In this document: piece by piece, positions 1 through 12,200 of the stretch
How the letters are laid out: the number at the start of each line of letters is the position of its first letter
Position numbering within the stretch: the stretch's first letter is position 1
NCBI RefSeq assembly: GCF_036417845.1
Contig: NC_089994.1
Location: 18,556,001-18,620,000 of the forward strand
DNA length: 64,000 nucleotides
Origin: Apteryx mantelli
Lineage: Eukaryota; Chordata; Aves; Apterygiformes; Apterygidae
Direction of reading: 5' to 3'
Position numbers and translations under genes: made by a program
Notes under the pieces: model-generated
Told to the model about the DNA's origin: nothing
What the model saw: only the letters and a program-made list of their open reading frames with translations
Databases searched by the model: none

Positions 1-2520
1 GGAGGCCATGGGTGACTCCCGGGTCTGAGAACAGCATCCCGAGTGTCAAGTCAAAAACCAGCAATTGCTAACAGGAGTTAGTGGCCTCAGTCTCAGTGGC
101 ATCTGGCTCCGGCCAGACTGGATCCCAGTTCCAGAATCCACCTGGGGTCTGTCTGCATCCCATTTTACAACATCACGGTACCCCTAAGCTAGCCAGCCCT
201 GTTGCTACAGTTTAGTAACATTTGGACTGTCATCATCTCTGTCAACAGGGTATTTAGCAAGCAAATAAACATTAAAAAGCAACAAGCCCCAAATAACATA
301 AAAGGAACTAGGTTTCCTCTGGAACAGTTTGCATAGCTATTCTCAGGGGCCTGTGCAAAAGGCAAACTACAGAAGAGGGTGAATTTATCCTGAGTCCAGG
401 ATTTTCTCTCATCCACTTGCAGACCCACATCCTGCTGGATTAATGCCCAGAATGGACTGCAGAGGGGAGCCATCGGGACCAGTGGTTCCCACTATCGTCA
501 GAGCCATCAACTAGCTGCAAGCACACAGCACTGGCTGAAATGCAGGTACTTTGACTGCACGGAAAATGCAGCCCAGCTCCAGGAGCAGTGCCAGAGGAGG
601 AAGAGCTGGCCCGACTCAGGTGGACTGCGCTGCGGAGCCATGGCAGGTAACCCAGGGAGCTCACGGAGGTGGGAATTTGTAACAGGCTGGAGGTGAACGC
701 ATTGCACTTCGCAAAGTATGTGGCCTCACAGTGCATTCACCTGCCATGTGCCAGCAGTCAGCACCTGAATGCGGACGAGTGGACACCTGTCCCTCCCCAG
801 GGAGGACTGGAAGGGAACAGGCTTCCTCTGGCAGGGCAGCATTCGGGAGTCAGACGAGCAGGATGGCAGCCGGCAGGCAGGGATTGCACCACCGGGGAGA
901 ACCTCGCTTGCAGCTCGTGTCTGGAGGAGCAGGTCACGGTGATCAGAGAGCGACCAGGGGACTACTGCCCACGCTGCATGACGGTGCCAGCCGGGTGGCA
1001 CTCTGCTGTCACGCACCAATCACAGTGCTGCCGGATGGGACCCCGCCTGCACAGCCCTGCCTGCTCTGCTCCGCGCTCAGGCTCCCCCGCGCTCCTTCTG
1101 CTAGACCATGAGACCGGCCCCGAAGGAAGGCCCCAATGAAGTGGGAGCGATGCTCCATGCCGACACAGGAGGCACCCTCTGAGCATCGCCGTACTCTCTG
1201 CAGCCCAGGTGTGATTAGACTTCTTGCTGCAGTCTGTACAGCCAGAATTAACTCACTTTCCAAGCGAGGACAGTGAGGCCCGCTGGAGGCTGCAGTGCCG
1301 ACCTGCCAACAGCTGACGGCCGCGATCTATGTGCATGCGGCGGAGCCGAGAGCAGCTGCCCTCGCTCTAATGTGGTTTGTAGTTATTGGAAACTGGACTG
1401 CTAAGGAACAAAGATCCTGTTTCTATGGAAATGTCCTGGAACATCAAATGAGGGAACAGAAAAACAGAAAATATGTTAATGAGAACTACTAGGCAGGGCT
1501 TTTTCTAAAGTGTTTACAATTTTGATAGGAGGCATCTCCAGGTCCCGTGTGAATAGACCTTTTCAGCTCATTATTGTCTTCCTGGTGCAGAAGAACCAAC
1601 AGACACGTGGCTGGTGGGTGCAGCTCGATGTGGCTTTGCAGAAGGGAAAGGACTTTGGCACTTCACACCTACAGAGATCTAGCTTTATGTATCTGGCTCC
1701 TGAGCCTCTATAAAACCCAAGATATCAGTGGATTATCACCTAGATGCTACTTCTCTAGAAATGATTGCTCTGGCAGGCTGCCTCAGCAAAAGGGCGATAC
1801 TGAGGGCTAGTTCCTGCCAAACGCTGCCACCTCGGCCCCAGTGTCCCTCTGTCCAGCACATGCCTGCTCCAGGCAGGGCAACTGCTGCAGCACGGTGCTG
1901 CCGTACGCTGGCAGGAGACTCACACTTGCAGCATTTCCACCTGCATCTAAACAAAACCATGGGACTGGTGTTAAATCAGAAACCCTCCGACCTGCAGCCT
2001 GCTTTTGCTTGCCTGTGGCCATCCTCCCTTCACCCAACGCCAGCATAATTTCTGTCATGTTTTGTATTTCCCTTCTGCCCCGTTTCCTCAGCGTGAGGCT
2101 CTCTGCTTTCCCTTCCCTAAAACAACGGAGTTGATAATCCCTTCTGAGCAACTCTGCCCAATGCCCAAGAATGAACCAGGCAAATGAACCCCCAATTTTT
2201 ATTTAAATGCAGACTTTTTTTCAGGTCACCCCCAGGAATTTGGGGACCTGCGTCATGGCTTCTGCATGCCTGATGTTGGCAAACAGGCTGCTCGCCTGTT
2301 GGGGCAGGAATGAGGCCCACATTGATCAGTATCGGTGCTTGGTGCATGAAGGAGGCCCTTCCGCGGTGGCACGTCACTGCTGCCTCCTGCCCAGGCCCCT
2401 CACTGTCCCCACGGAGGCCTGGGCACAGTGTCGCTGTGGCCTGGTGGCCCCAGGACTCCAGGGGGTGCTGGGGCCTGGCTAGGGGATGCCTGGTTGTGGA
2501 GGAGCCTGTTTTGAGGTGCT
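1..2520. other. Upstream flank, no gene recognised
   Basis: Open frames here are short (at most about 156 codons), overlap on both strands and match no family I know. No exon of a neighbouring gene, tRNA or intact transposon is evident. The segment at 700-1200 is moderately CpG-rich. The segment at 1370-1500 is AT-richer. Confidence 0.6.
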
Positions 2521-2525
2521 TGTTT

Positions 2526-2838
2526 GTGGGGTGCCCAGGGCTGGGTTGTGAGGGTGCCCGGCTGTGAGGTGCCCAGGGCTGGGCTGTGAGGGGTGTCCAG
2601 CTGTGAGGGGTCCACAGATGGGTTGTGAGGGTGTCCAGCTGTGAGGGGGCCAGAGGCCAGCTTGTGAGGGGTGCCCGGTTGTGAGGGGTCCACGGATGGG
2701 TTGTGAGGGTGCCTGGCTGTGAGGGGGCAGGAGGCCAGGTTGTGAGGGGTGCCCGGTTGTGAGGGGTCCACGGATGGGTTGTGAAGGGTGCCCGGCTGTG
2801 AGGGGGCTCGGGGCCGGGCTGGAGAGGCAGCGGCTGGG
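2526..2838. repeat. 78-bp higher-order minisatellite upstream of SGSM1
   Basis: Three clear copies begin with GTGAGGGGTCCAC at 2603, 2681 and 2759, exactly 78 bp apart, with a degenerate copy before them from about 2526. Each 78-mer contains four related subunits of about 19-20 bp built on GTGAGGGG(T)G-CCCGGCT-type sequence. The plus strand is G-rich and the minus strand C-rich. It ends about 430 bp before the SGSM1 ATG. Confidence 0.9.
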
Positions 2839-2939
2839 GGGGAGGCGCTGGTTCCCCGTTGGGCAGCGCCCATTGCCTGGTGGAGGAGGAGGAGGTTCCC
2901 GGTTCGGGGGGTGCCTAGCGCCAAGACCCAGATGGGGCG

Positions 2940-3120
2940 GTGCCCGGTTGACAGAGGTGCCCCTCGGGGAAGGGGCCCGTTGCCCGTTGGAGGCGCCCAC
3001 TGAGGGGGGGCCCGTTGCCCGTCGGGGAGGGCGTTGCTCGTTGCGGGCCCGCTGCCCTTGGCGCACCGTCGCCGTTGAGGGGCCGTTGCCCGGTTTGGGG
3101 GGGGGGGGGGGAGGGGGGCG
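2940..3120. repeat. Degenerate CGTTGCC-type repeats ending in a G-run
   Basis: The motif CCGTTGCC or a close variant recurs at least seven times here with GC-rich spacers. A run of 15 G at 3097-3111 follows, then one A and six more G. The arrangement is consistent with a G-quadruplex-prone element beside the promoter. Confidence 0.65.
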
Positions 3121-3270
3121 TTGCCCGCCGCCCGCTGGGGGCCGGCGGCGCGCGCGGATTGGCGGGCGGCGGCGAGGCCCCGCCCCCGGGCCGGCGGGCG
3201 GCGCTGCCGAGGCCGCGCGGCTGGCGCCGCTGCCAGTCGGCCGGCGCTGCAGGGGCGGAGGAGCGCGGCC

Positions 3271-3289
3271 ATGGCGGCGGCCCCGGCGG
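3271..3289 (+). CDS. SGSM1: SGSM1 coding exon 1 (start codon)
   Basis: This exon has 19 coding bases giving MAAAPA plus one base of the next codon. The ATG sits in a strong Kozak context (GCGGCCATGG) inside the CpG island. The donor is GG|GTAGGG. The start is chosen because the spliced N-terminus (MAAAPAEAETRQ) matches the mammalian SGSM1 start except for one residue. Confidence 0.93.
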
Positions 3290-6200
3290 GTAGGGCGGGA
3301 GCCGGGCCGGGGGCGGGCGGCGGCGGCGGCGGCGGGGCCAGCCGCGCTAACGGGCCTCTCCCCCTTCTCCCCACAGAGGCGGAGACCCGGCAGCGGCTGC
3401 TGCGCACCGTCAAGAAGGAGGTGGGTGCGGGGGGGCGCCTGCCGCCGGCTGCGCCGGGCTGCGGGGGCCGTCGGTGTGCGGGCCCGCGCCCGCGCCGCTG
3501 CCCAGACCCGGGGCTGCCCCCTCCGCGGCGCCGGCCCTGCCCGGTGCCGCCGGTGCCTCCGCCGCCCGCTGTGCCATTTATCTCATCCCTCTCCCGCAGT
3601 CGGGACCTTCGGGGCGCCGGGCGGGGGGGCTCGCGGGGGCCCCACGCGGGACCAGCCCCCCCCTCCCCCGCGACACCGGCCCACGGGGGCCGCCGAGCTC
3701 GCACGGGCAGGCCGACTCCGTCCCTCTGCGCGGGGTCTTGCTGGCTCCTGCGGGTGCTGCCATGGGAGTTCACGGCATCAGATTTAACAATCTGCAGGAA
3801 AAAAAAAGAAAGAAAAAAAAGAAAAAGAAAAAGAAACCCGAGCAGGGTTATCTATCTTCTCGTTAATCTGTCCAGTATGAGCTCCAGGAGAGGGAACCTG
3901 TCAAGTGAAATGTGCCTGCATGATTGCTGGGTAGATAAAACAGCAGGGGATATATCTTCACAGCAACAGCTTATTTTAACGCCGGGAAAGCAGGCTGCTT
4001 GCTCCCATAGCTCTTGAAAATCGCCCTTCACTCGTGGCAGAGCCAGTCTCACAAGTTTTGACTTTCTGCAGGGGGAAAAGGGGCATCTCTCAAGTGGGAA
4101 AATACTGCCCATCTTGAGAGCTGGGATGGGACAAGCGTGTATTTGTAGCAAAATCTTTCATGTGCTGGGAGACAGTCTAGCATTTAAGAACCTGCGTGGA
4201 CAGTGCTTCTGGGCTGTTCGCAACAACAAGCTAAGAAAATGGGGAATGTGCACATGTGTATTTGTGTGTTGTGTGTCCAGTGCTAAGGGATGTCATTTTA
4301 AGTCTGCTTATTCCTCTGGTCTCTCTTCTCAGGCATCTTTCCACCTCTTTTGTTAGCTTATAGTTGTGCTGAACTGCCTCAAGCTCATTCTCTCTGTGCA
4401 TTTGCTGGACAGAGGTTGATGTTTGTAATATGATCTAGGCATGGAGCTGAGGGTCTCTGGACCCCACTTATCTGCCAAGTAGTTTGTATTTTGCTTATGT
4501 GATGGAAGTAGGCCATGTGGCCAGCTTGATGGGCTGTGTGGGCCAGCAGGGCAATCTGAGCTAGCCATCCGTGACCGCTGAGTCCAAAGCGGCTGAGTTT
4601 CATGGGCCCCGTTGCTGAGGAACCTGGGCTCCAGCTCTGCCTTGTGTTGGAGGACAGGATTGGTGGGGAGCTGTTGTCATCTCCTGCCTGTGGTCTGTCC
4701 CTGCAGGTCATCTCTCCTGGGCTTTTGGGGTGTGTGATGTGTGTCTTTTTATTTCTGGTCTTATGATCATCTTGATGTACAGCTTATGGACTCAGGGAAG
4801 TGGAGCATCCCTCCTGGAGACGCTGCACTGAGTAGGATGAACAAGACCCATGGCTGGAATCCAATGGAGCAGTGTGTTTGGCTGTTTATCCAGATCACTT
4901 CTGCACCTTTAATCCTGTGCTGGGTGTGGTGGTGAGGAATGCTACTTGTTGCCTTGACAACAGCTATTAAACCAGAAAAAGGGTATGACATTTATTTTAG
5001 CATTGTAGATAAAACTGACATCTCATTATGACGGTCTGTCTGCGACTCCTCCTGAACGGAGAGAGACAAAACAGCAGATTGTGCATCAACGGCTGCTGCA
5101 GGATCAGAGACGAGGACTGCCCGGTGCTCGGTGTGCCAGTTAAGCAGCGTGGCCAGTGAATGTGAGCTTCCTGCCAGAGACTGTGCCCTGGCTTCTGCAG
5201 GTTGTCATTGTACATGAACATCTTTGGGGCTGGCATTCAGTAGTGGGCTTCTCTCTCAGGAACCCTTTGCTCTTTCTCCAGGGGCAGGGTTTTTGTGGCA
5301 GTGCCTTGTTCTTGTCTGGGTAGACATTTACCTTGGACAGACATCTGTATGCAGAAAGAAAGTGCACCTTGCCTCTAGAGGAGAAGAGCTGAGGATTATG
5401 ACATGCCCTTCTGATAATATGGAAAAGTTCTCTGGCTTTTTGTAAAATAACTGTATTGTACAGTTTATTGGCAGAGCCAAGTGAAAATGAAGTGTGCATT
5501 GAGGGAGAGAGGTGGGGTATGTGAAAAGACTTTCTGTGCTAGTGAAATGCCACCAGCCAACCCACCATGGGCTCATGACATCAGTGTTTGACAGACTAGT
5601 ATCTGTTTCTTCAGCAGCCCTTTAGCAAGCGTGCAGTGCTGATGCAGAGCAGAGATTTTACATTAACGTTGTGACCTTCTGGTGGACTCCTCAGTCTGAG
5701 CTCTGCCTCAGGACGTTTGTGGGGATGTTGGTTCTTTGCCCATGCAGGTACCAGGTACTTCCACTTTCCTTCAGATTTCTCCTAACCCGCAATGCCTGCT
5801 GAAAGCAGTGGGATCTGACAGAGACGCCTTGGTTCAGCAAGCTGAGACTGTTTGTACAGAGTCACACAGCTACTTTGAATTCTGTGTCAAACCTGTTCTC
5901 TGCACTCTTTTCCATATGTTTTTTGCTCTATTAGATTTAATAAAAAATATTTGAGGAAACATGACCCCACAGGTTATATAGTTAACTATTTAGCAACATC
6001 CCTGAAATTGAGAGTTGTCTGTCCATTCTCTTGCCTGTTGTTCTCTGCTCATTGGACCCATTTTGGTTATGCTTTTGCTTTGTTTCTTCCTCTTCTGGGC
6101 TGACTTCAGGTTAAGTCAGGAGCTCATGCAGACTTCCAGGGAGTAACAGAAAGAGCCAAACTGCAGAAAACTCTTTCCTCTTTTTCCTTACCGCTGGAGT

Positions 6201-9200
6201 TCTTCTCTTTCACCAGACTACATATTCTTGTTTCTTTAGACCGTTGCTGGTTTGTTTGTGAGGCTTTTTCTACTCCAGGGCTTTAGCCATGGCTTTATGT
6301 GGTCTAGTGGGATCCTCAAGTGTAGGTGAGCTATACTGAGTCTGAGGACAGCCACGGATCATACTGGAGAAGCCATGCCATGTCTGTAGTCCTACTGCAA
6401 TAGCTGAAGGAGTAAAACCTTGTGTAGACAAGGTCTGATTAGAAAAGGTAAATAAACAGTAAATGGGGGGAAAAAAAATCTTCCTAAGGCAACTACCCAG
6501 AGCACCACAACAAGCAAATGGACTTCAGCCTTCGGTTGTTGCCATGGTTAATGCATTTTTATTTTTAAGAAGTCTTGCTCTGCAGTAGATACACAGGCTG
6601 AAATGAGTTGTGCTGTCACTGTCTTTTTTTGTTTGGTCCATATGGTTAAAATAAATCAAACTAATCCTGAAAGCTGCAAAATTGACTATTTGTCAGCAGA
6701 CTGTAATAGAAGAAGCAGCTGTATGACCTTCCGAAGAATCCTGTTTTATGTTGTTGTGGAAAAGAAACATAAGCAAATCTTCTCCGATTTTTTTTTTTTT
6801 AATCAAATTAAATGAGGCTTATTTAAAAAACAAAAAGCAAAAACCCTGAAATGTCCCGGTTTAAAAGGGTGTTGGGTTTTCAACTAAAAATACTTTTCTT
6901 GCAACTGATACTCTTCCCCTTTTTCTTTTTGCAAGCTTCATTGTTAATAGAGAAGACGCTTGTGATATATTTTTGACTGCTTCTAGGTAATTGCATTGCA
7001 TGCAAGAATGGGTGGAAAAGCTGGTGTTACCCTTATACAGTGTAGTATAGCCTGCATTTTATGGAAAAATAGCTGCGTGAAAAGTTGTAGTGCATTAAAT
7101 AATTGAATGGAATCTGAAAGTAATAGTTGTCTTGTTTATTTCTCTGCTAAAATTTAGTTTTTATTTAACTTGCCACTCAGCTAATAGCTTTAAGATTTTT
7201 TTAAATAAATATCTGATGTGCCTGTATTTAACATTTTGCTGCCTATTCTTAGAATTCTTCTTTAAGCAGTTGTTCATTGACCAGAACCTGCTCCCTTACT
7301 GGTATCCCATAGTCTTCTATCTGTATTGGATTTACTGGTTCTTTTTTAATAGCTTGAAGGAGTGTCACTATATAGTTGTTTACTAATTCTATCGTAGATC
7401 ATAGGGACAACAACCAGTGTTTTTTACTTCTACCCTTTAAATGAAGTGCCCCTGCTACCCAGTCATATAGTCTAGTTTGTGGTTAAGTAAATCCAGAATG
7501 CCTCATAATAGCGATGTTTTGGCAACTCGGGTCTGTGTTTTTGGAGCGTGTGTGTGTGTCTATAGTTCTGAAATATCAGCTTGCAGGTGCCCATGCCAGC
7601 TAGCTCATTTGGATCAGCAGAAAATTGTAAATTAATTTAACATTATTCAGATCTCCTGAAAAAATGAATGTTGATAGCTGTAAATGTTTTCAAGGCCAAA
7701 TTAAAAAAAGGCCTTTATGTAGCTGTCAAAACTGCTCAGACAAAATGAAGATGAGGCTGATATACTGTGGGTTTGTAATGGAAGTTACTGTTTGCAGAGG
7801 GACCTTCTGATGTCTCTCAAGCACCCAAGTCAGCCTTTTAAAAATGTTCCTATATCAAAGGTAAACAGAAGGCTTTAATACAGCATTTTTGGACTGTCTG
7901 CATTGATCTCTTCTGAAAGGAGTCTTTCTAATCACTGGGGGTCATTTTCTCTCCTTCTGAAGATAAAAGCACGGGTGTGCAGAGGTGTTCTCATACTCTG
8001 GACAACCCTGGCAAGATCTTTCATACCCAGGACAGGTTTCATGCTTCTTTCTTTCATTTTATCCTGTTTCTTAATGTTCAGGGAGATGAGATCTGTATTC
8101 CAGAGAAGACTCCTTCCTCCCTACCCAGCCCCTCTTCTAGGCTACCAAAATATCATCCTCTTGTCTTTGTGGCATCGTGGCTGTTGCCATAGAAATACCA
8201 ACCTTTTCACAGATTCATTACTTCAGAGCAAGACAGGCCCGGATATTGCACCCGGTTTCAGTGCAAATAATGTCACTCTTTGCCGTGTTTGCTAATTGAA
8301 TCCAAAATACTTGTCAATGTAATGTTTAGCACTTCAGAAGACAGAAGCTTATGGTTTGATGGGTGCAGAACAAAACAGATAGGATAAAGCTTTCACATGG
8401 GGCATTGAAAAATAGAGACATGACTAAAGTTTTTCCTGAAGTATGGCTGTGTCTCCCTTGAACATCCTACAGATAGCCTGTACTAGCAGTGCCAGATGGT
8501 CGTGGAAATTTGCATTTGACAAGCAAAACAGGAATAGAACCTGCTGCAACATATGCAGTAATCTTAAATTAATGCTCCGTGTATGGATTTTGGGCCAAAA
8601 GTTGATGCCCTATGAAGGGGGTCAGTTGCAGGCAGACTGGTGCAAAATACTGTCTGCAAATACAAATCACTGGGATGATTCCTATTTTCTTCTCCTCAGA
8701 GTACGATGTTGTATTACTGACTCTTCAACTTAGTGTCTTTTTGATTTCTTTTCTAGCAAACTGTCCAAATATTCAGAATTTTTAAATCAAAAAGATATTA
8801 TACACAGTAACATCTCCTCCCCCCACCCTCAATAAAACCCACCCGCACTCCTAACTTTGAGTACATATGGTTCCTGTGTGAGTTTTGTTGGCAGGCCTGA
8901 AAATCCCGTGTATATCACGTGAATGATACCCCAGCTGCGGATGTGTTATATTTTATTTAGTAAGTGTTGATAAATAATTGAACAAGACTTCTGGAAAAGC
9001 CAAAGGTCTCAGTCAGGAGGATTACAATCAATGTTTCTGTGGCAGCAAGAATATGGAGCTGCCAAACAGTGTTAAATGCAAGTATACATAAAGAGTCTGG
9101 CGGCTTTAGAGCTGTCCTCGTGCCGCGCTCCCCGCAGCGCGGGAGGGCTGACTGTTTATACCCAGAACAGCAAGGGCTGCCGCGTCCATCGTGGATGGTG

Positions 9201-12200
9201 ACTCTGCTGAAGTCAAGAGATTAGAGTCACTGCTGGGGAGAATTGTGCTGGGCCGTGAATCTGGGCGCTGTGGCAGGAGAGAAGATGCCCCAACCGCTTG
9301 TCCAGGAAAATCAGGAGAGACTAGAAAAGTAGGATCCATCAGGCACCCGCAGTTCACTGCTGGCTCTGGTGCCTGGGGGGTTTCTGTTCTAGTTTTGGCA
9401 TCAGTGACTCTGAGCTGGAGTTTTTAGCTCTACCTCTGTTTCTGAAAATTGCTTTAGAAAAAATTTTAGGTGGAGCCTTTGAACTGAACGTGCCCAACAG
9501 TGCAAAGGGGTGGTATAGAAAAGTACGTGCCTGGACAGAGGATGTCTCTTTGAATTTACTTGAAATGTGGTTATTGTAGACATCCAGCTGCAAGAATCAA
9601 GAGATTATGTGTAAACTTAATATTCTTCTTATCTTTGGGTTTGTTTTTGAAGAGATCTCTCCTTCAAAATTGTGAAGATACTTGGAAAACCTGAAACATA
9701 AAGGCTCAAAAACTTGAAAACAAAAACTGCACATACTTTACTTAAAAATTAAACTGTGATTTTTGTGAGATGGGGATGAGGGAGCCAATTCATGAAATTT
9801 TGCCAGACCGTTTTCTCTTCCATTAAGTGTTTGTGCCAGTATTTCTTTCCAATGAACTTCCAGATTTCATTGTCACTGATGCAAGAGGAGAAACGACTGC
9901 CAGCCTTAGCCACCACATCCAGTGCAGCTAATAGGCTAATAAGCGTGTTGCAGTAGAACAAGTAAAATGGTGTTGATTGTTTACTAGGATGCTCCAGTTC
10001 CCGTGGGAGAAACCACTTGCCTAGCAATCACGCTCTGAACTGAGACTGGAGATGGCTTATAGAAAGGATTTATTTAAACACGATTGAAAGCAGGTGGGCT
10101 ACAGTCCACCCGTGTAAATCTGGAGTAGTGACTCCCTTCCACTTGTAATACCCTGTAATTACCCTGCTCTAACTGAGAACAAAACTTGTGGCTGTTTGTC
10201 AGTGTTTATCTTCTAAAGGAGGTTAGGGATGGAGGGGAGAGAAGACAGAGGTGCATGTGTGCGTGTGTGTAAGCCTGGCACATTAGCTAGATGGGACACG
10301 TTGCAATGTAACACTTCTGTAAGCGATGGGGATGGTTGGCTTGCTGACTCTTGAGCTTTCCGGGCCAGAGACTTAACTGATCTGAATGGCAATCTGCCAG
10401 CTGAGGACGTAGCCCAGGGACTAGGCTTTGCATACAGCTGAAGTCTGTCCCAGCCTCACTGATTTCACTGGAGATGCTTTTCGTTATTGCTCACGTGACT
10501 GAGGACAGAATTTTCCTTGCTGTCTCCAGCCTGGTAAAGGGATTGACAGCTGCTCGTTCCTGCTTGCTGGGATGCACGTGCCAGTTACAAATTCAAAAGC
10601 CCACAGTGGAGGTAGGTCTGCTGAGTGAGCTGTGTGTCTACAGCTAAGCTGATTGTGACCGATTCTCTGTTAGCCCAGGAAAATGGCTGGAGAGAGTCCT
10701 TGAAGTCTCCGGGTGTAAACAGTACACGTACTCTGAAACTGGCAGTATTTTAACTGATTGGAGCACCAGCATTATTTAATGGTCAGGCAGTAAATTCTCA
10801 GGCAAATAAGTGGCAGGGACTAGCTGCAACTTGTGCTGCTGCCACAAAGGTCTGCCTGGCACCTGCTTTGGGGACAATTAGGGTGTTTGTTGCTGCAAAG
10901 ACAAGAAACTACATCTTGCAATACTCAAGATTTCATAACGTGAATTTTATAAAGAAGACTGGTAAAAGAGGATGTTGAAGCTTTGCCTTCTAAAGCAGCC
11001 AGAGAGGCAATAGGTAGACATTTCATTTTTCAAATGATAAGACAAATCTAGTTTGTGAGAGATGTTGGACTGAGAAATTCTGCTTTAGCTGAAAAAGCAG
11101 CTTTTAGCTGCAGCACAGGTGATGCAGTTGAGTACAAGTTGTTTTTTCCATCCACTGTCCCCAGCGCTCTTTGCTCCATGGGGGCTTCTGGGCTGTCCAC
11201 TCAGGGGTCCAGAGAAGTAGAGGACTTAGGGCTTTGAATAAATAATGTGTCCTAAAATTGAACAGAAGTTCTCCACTTGCTTTGTCTCATACACTGAACC
11301 ACCTTTGCTACAAGCCAGCCCAGGAGCCAGAGACAAAAATCAGTCTCTCATTTCTTCTGGGAAGTGGTAGCTGGATGAGCTGGTGGCAAAGCCCTGCAGT
11401 GTGACTGGTTGAGCTGCAGTGCAAGTGAATTGTATTTGTCCTTGCCAGTACAAACGTGCCTGAGATTGTCTTAATCTTGCATCTGTTTCACTAAAAGATC
11501 CTTTAGCATTTTGTAGTTTTTGAGAAGTGATAACACTGTAGCACTGTATGGACAAATCTTGTATTGTGTATGGAAAACTATTTCCTATAGAGTTTAAGCA
11601 GAGTTTATTCTTGGAAAGAGGCCTTGATTTGGAGAATCAATTAAAGAAGTGCCCAGATTCCATCAAGAAGTGCCCACATGAGCTGTTGCACCAAAACTAG
11701 CAGGTAAGATAGGATTTTTCCAGTGCTAGAAGTAGCTTCCAAACATATAATCAAAGCAGCACTTGAAGACTGCAATGAGAATGAGTAAATACCAACTCAC
11801 AAAAGAATTTGAAAAGCAAACACACAAAAGTAAACTAAGTTTCAGGCCTATATCGTCAGTGGGTTTTATGGATATAGATTTCAAGCTTTGTATGTTACTG
11901 AAAAGATGAACAAAGTCCCTTTCTTTAATTCAGAAAAAAAAAGAAGGAAATGACACTTGCTTTGGCTAATAGTCTTGCACTCACTACCAGAATCGTAGAT
12001 ATAAGATTCTTGTGTTAATGTGGTAGGAAACACGCACGCTATCGAAGCTAAGGATCAGGTGAATACTGTGAAAGGGAAAACCTGGACTGACAGCTTTCTA
12101 AAATATGAATGCAGGAAGCCTTAAATGGAGTTTGATATGTAAATATGACCTGTGCAATCCAATGTCTTCTTGGTGAGGAGGGGATCAGAAGCAGAAGTAA

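Larger units (their letters stand above)
2800..3780 (+). promoter_or_regulatory. SGSM1: CpG-island promoter and 5' UTR of SGSM1
   Basis: This is an extremely GC- and CpG-rich block flanking the start codon, with no TATA box visible. An inverted CCAAT box (ATTGG, 3158-3162) and an Sp1-type GC box (CCCCGCCCCC, 3178-3187) lie 80 to 115 bp upstream of the ATG. A further GC-box-like element is at 3252-3260. The transcription start cannot be placed from sequence alone. The likely 5' UTR is short and lies downstream of about 3190. Confidence 0.8.

Noticed and set aside
3121..4017. 298-codon plus-strand frame overlapping exons 1 and 2
   Set aside because: It reads the island and exon 2 out of the SGSM1 frame and runs into the purine tract. 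It is a compositional shadow.
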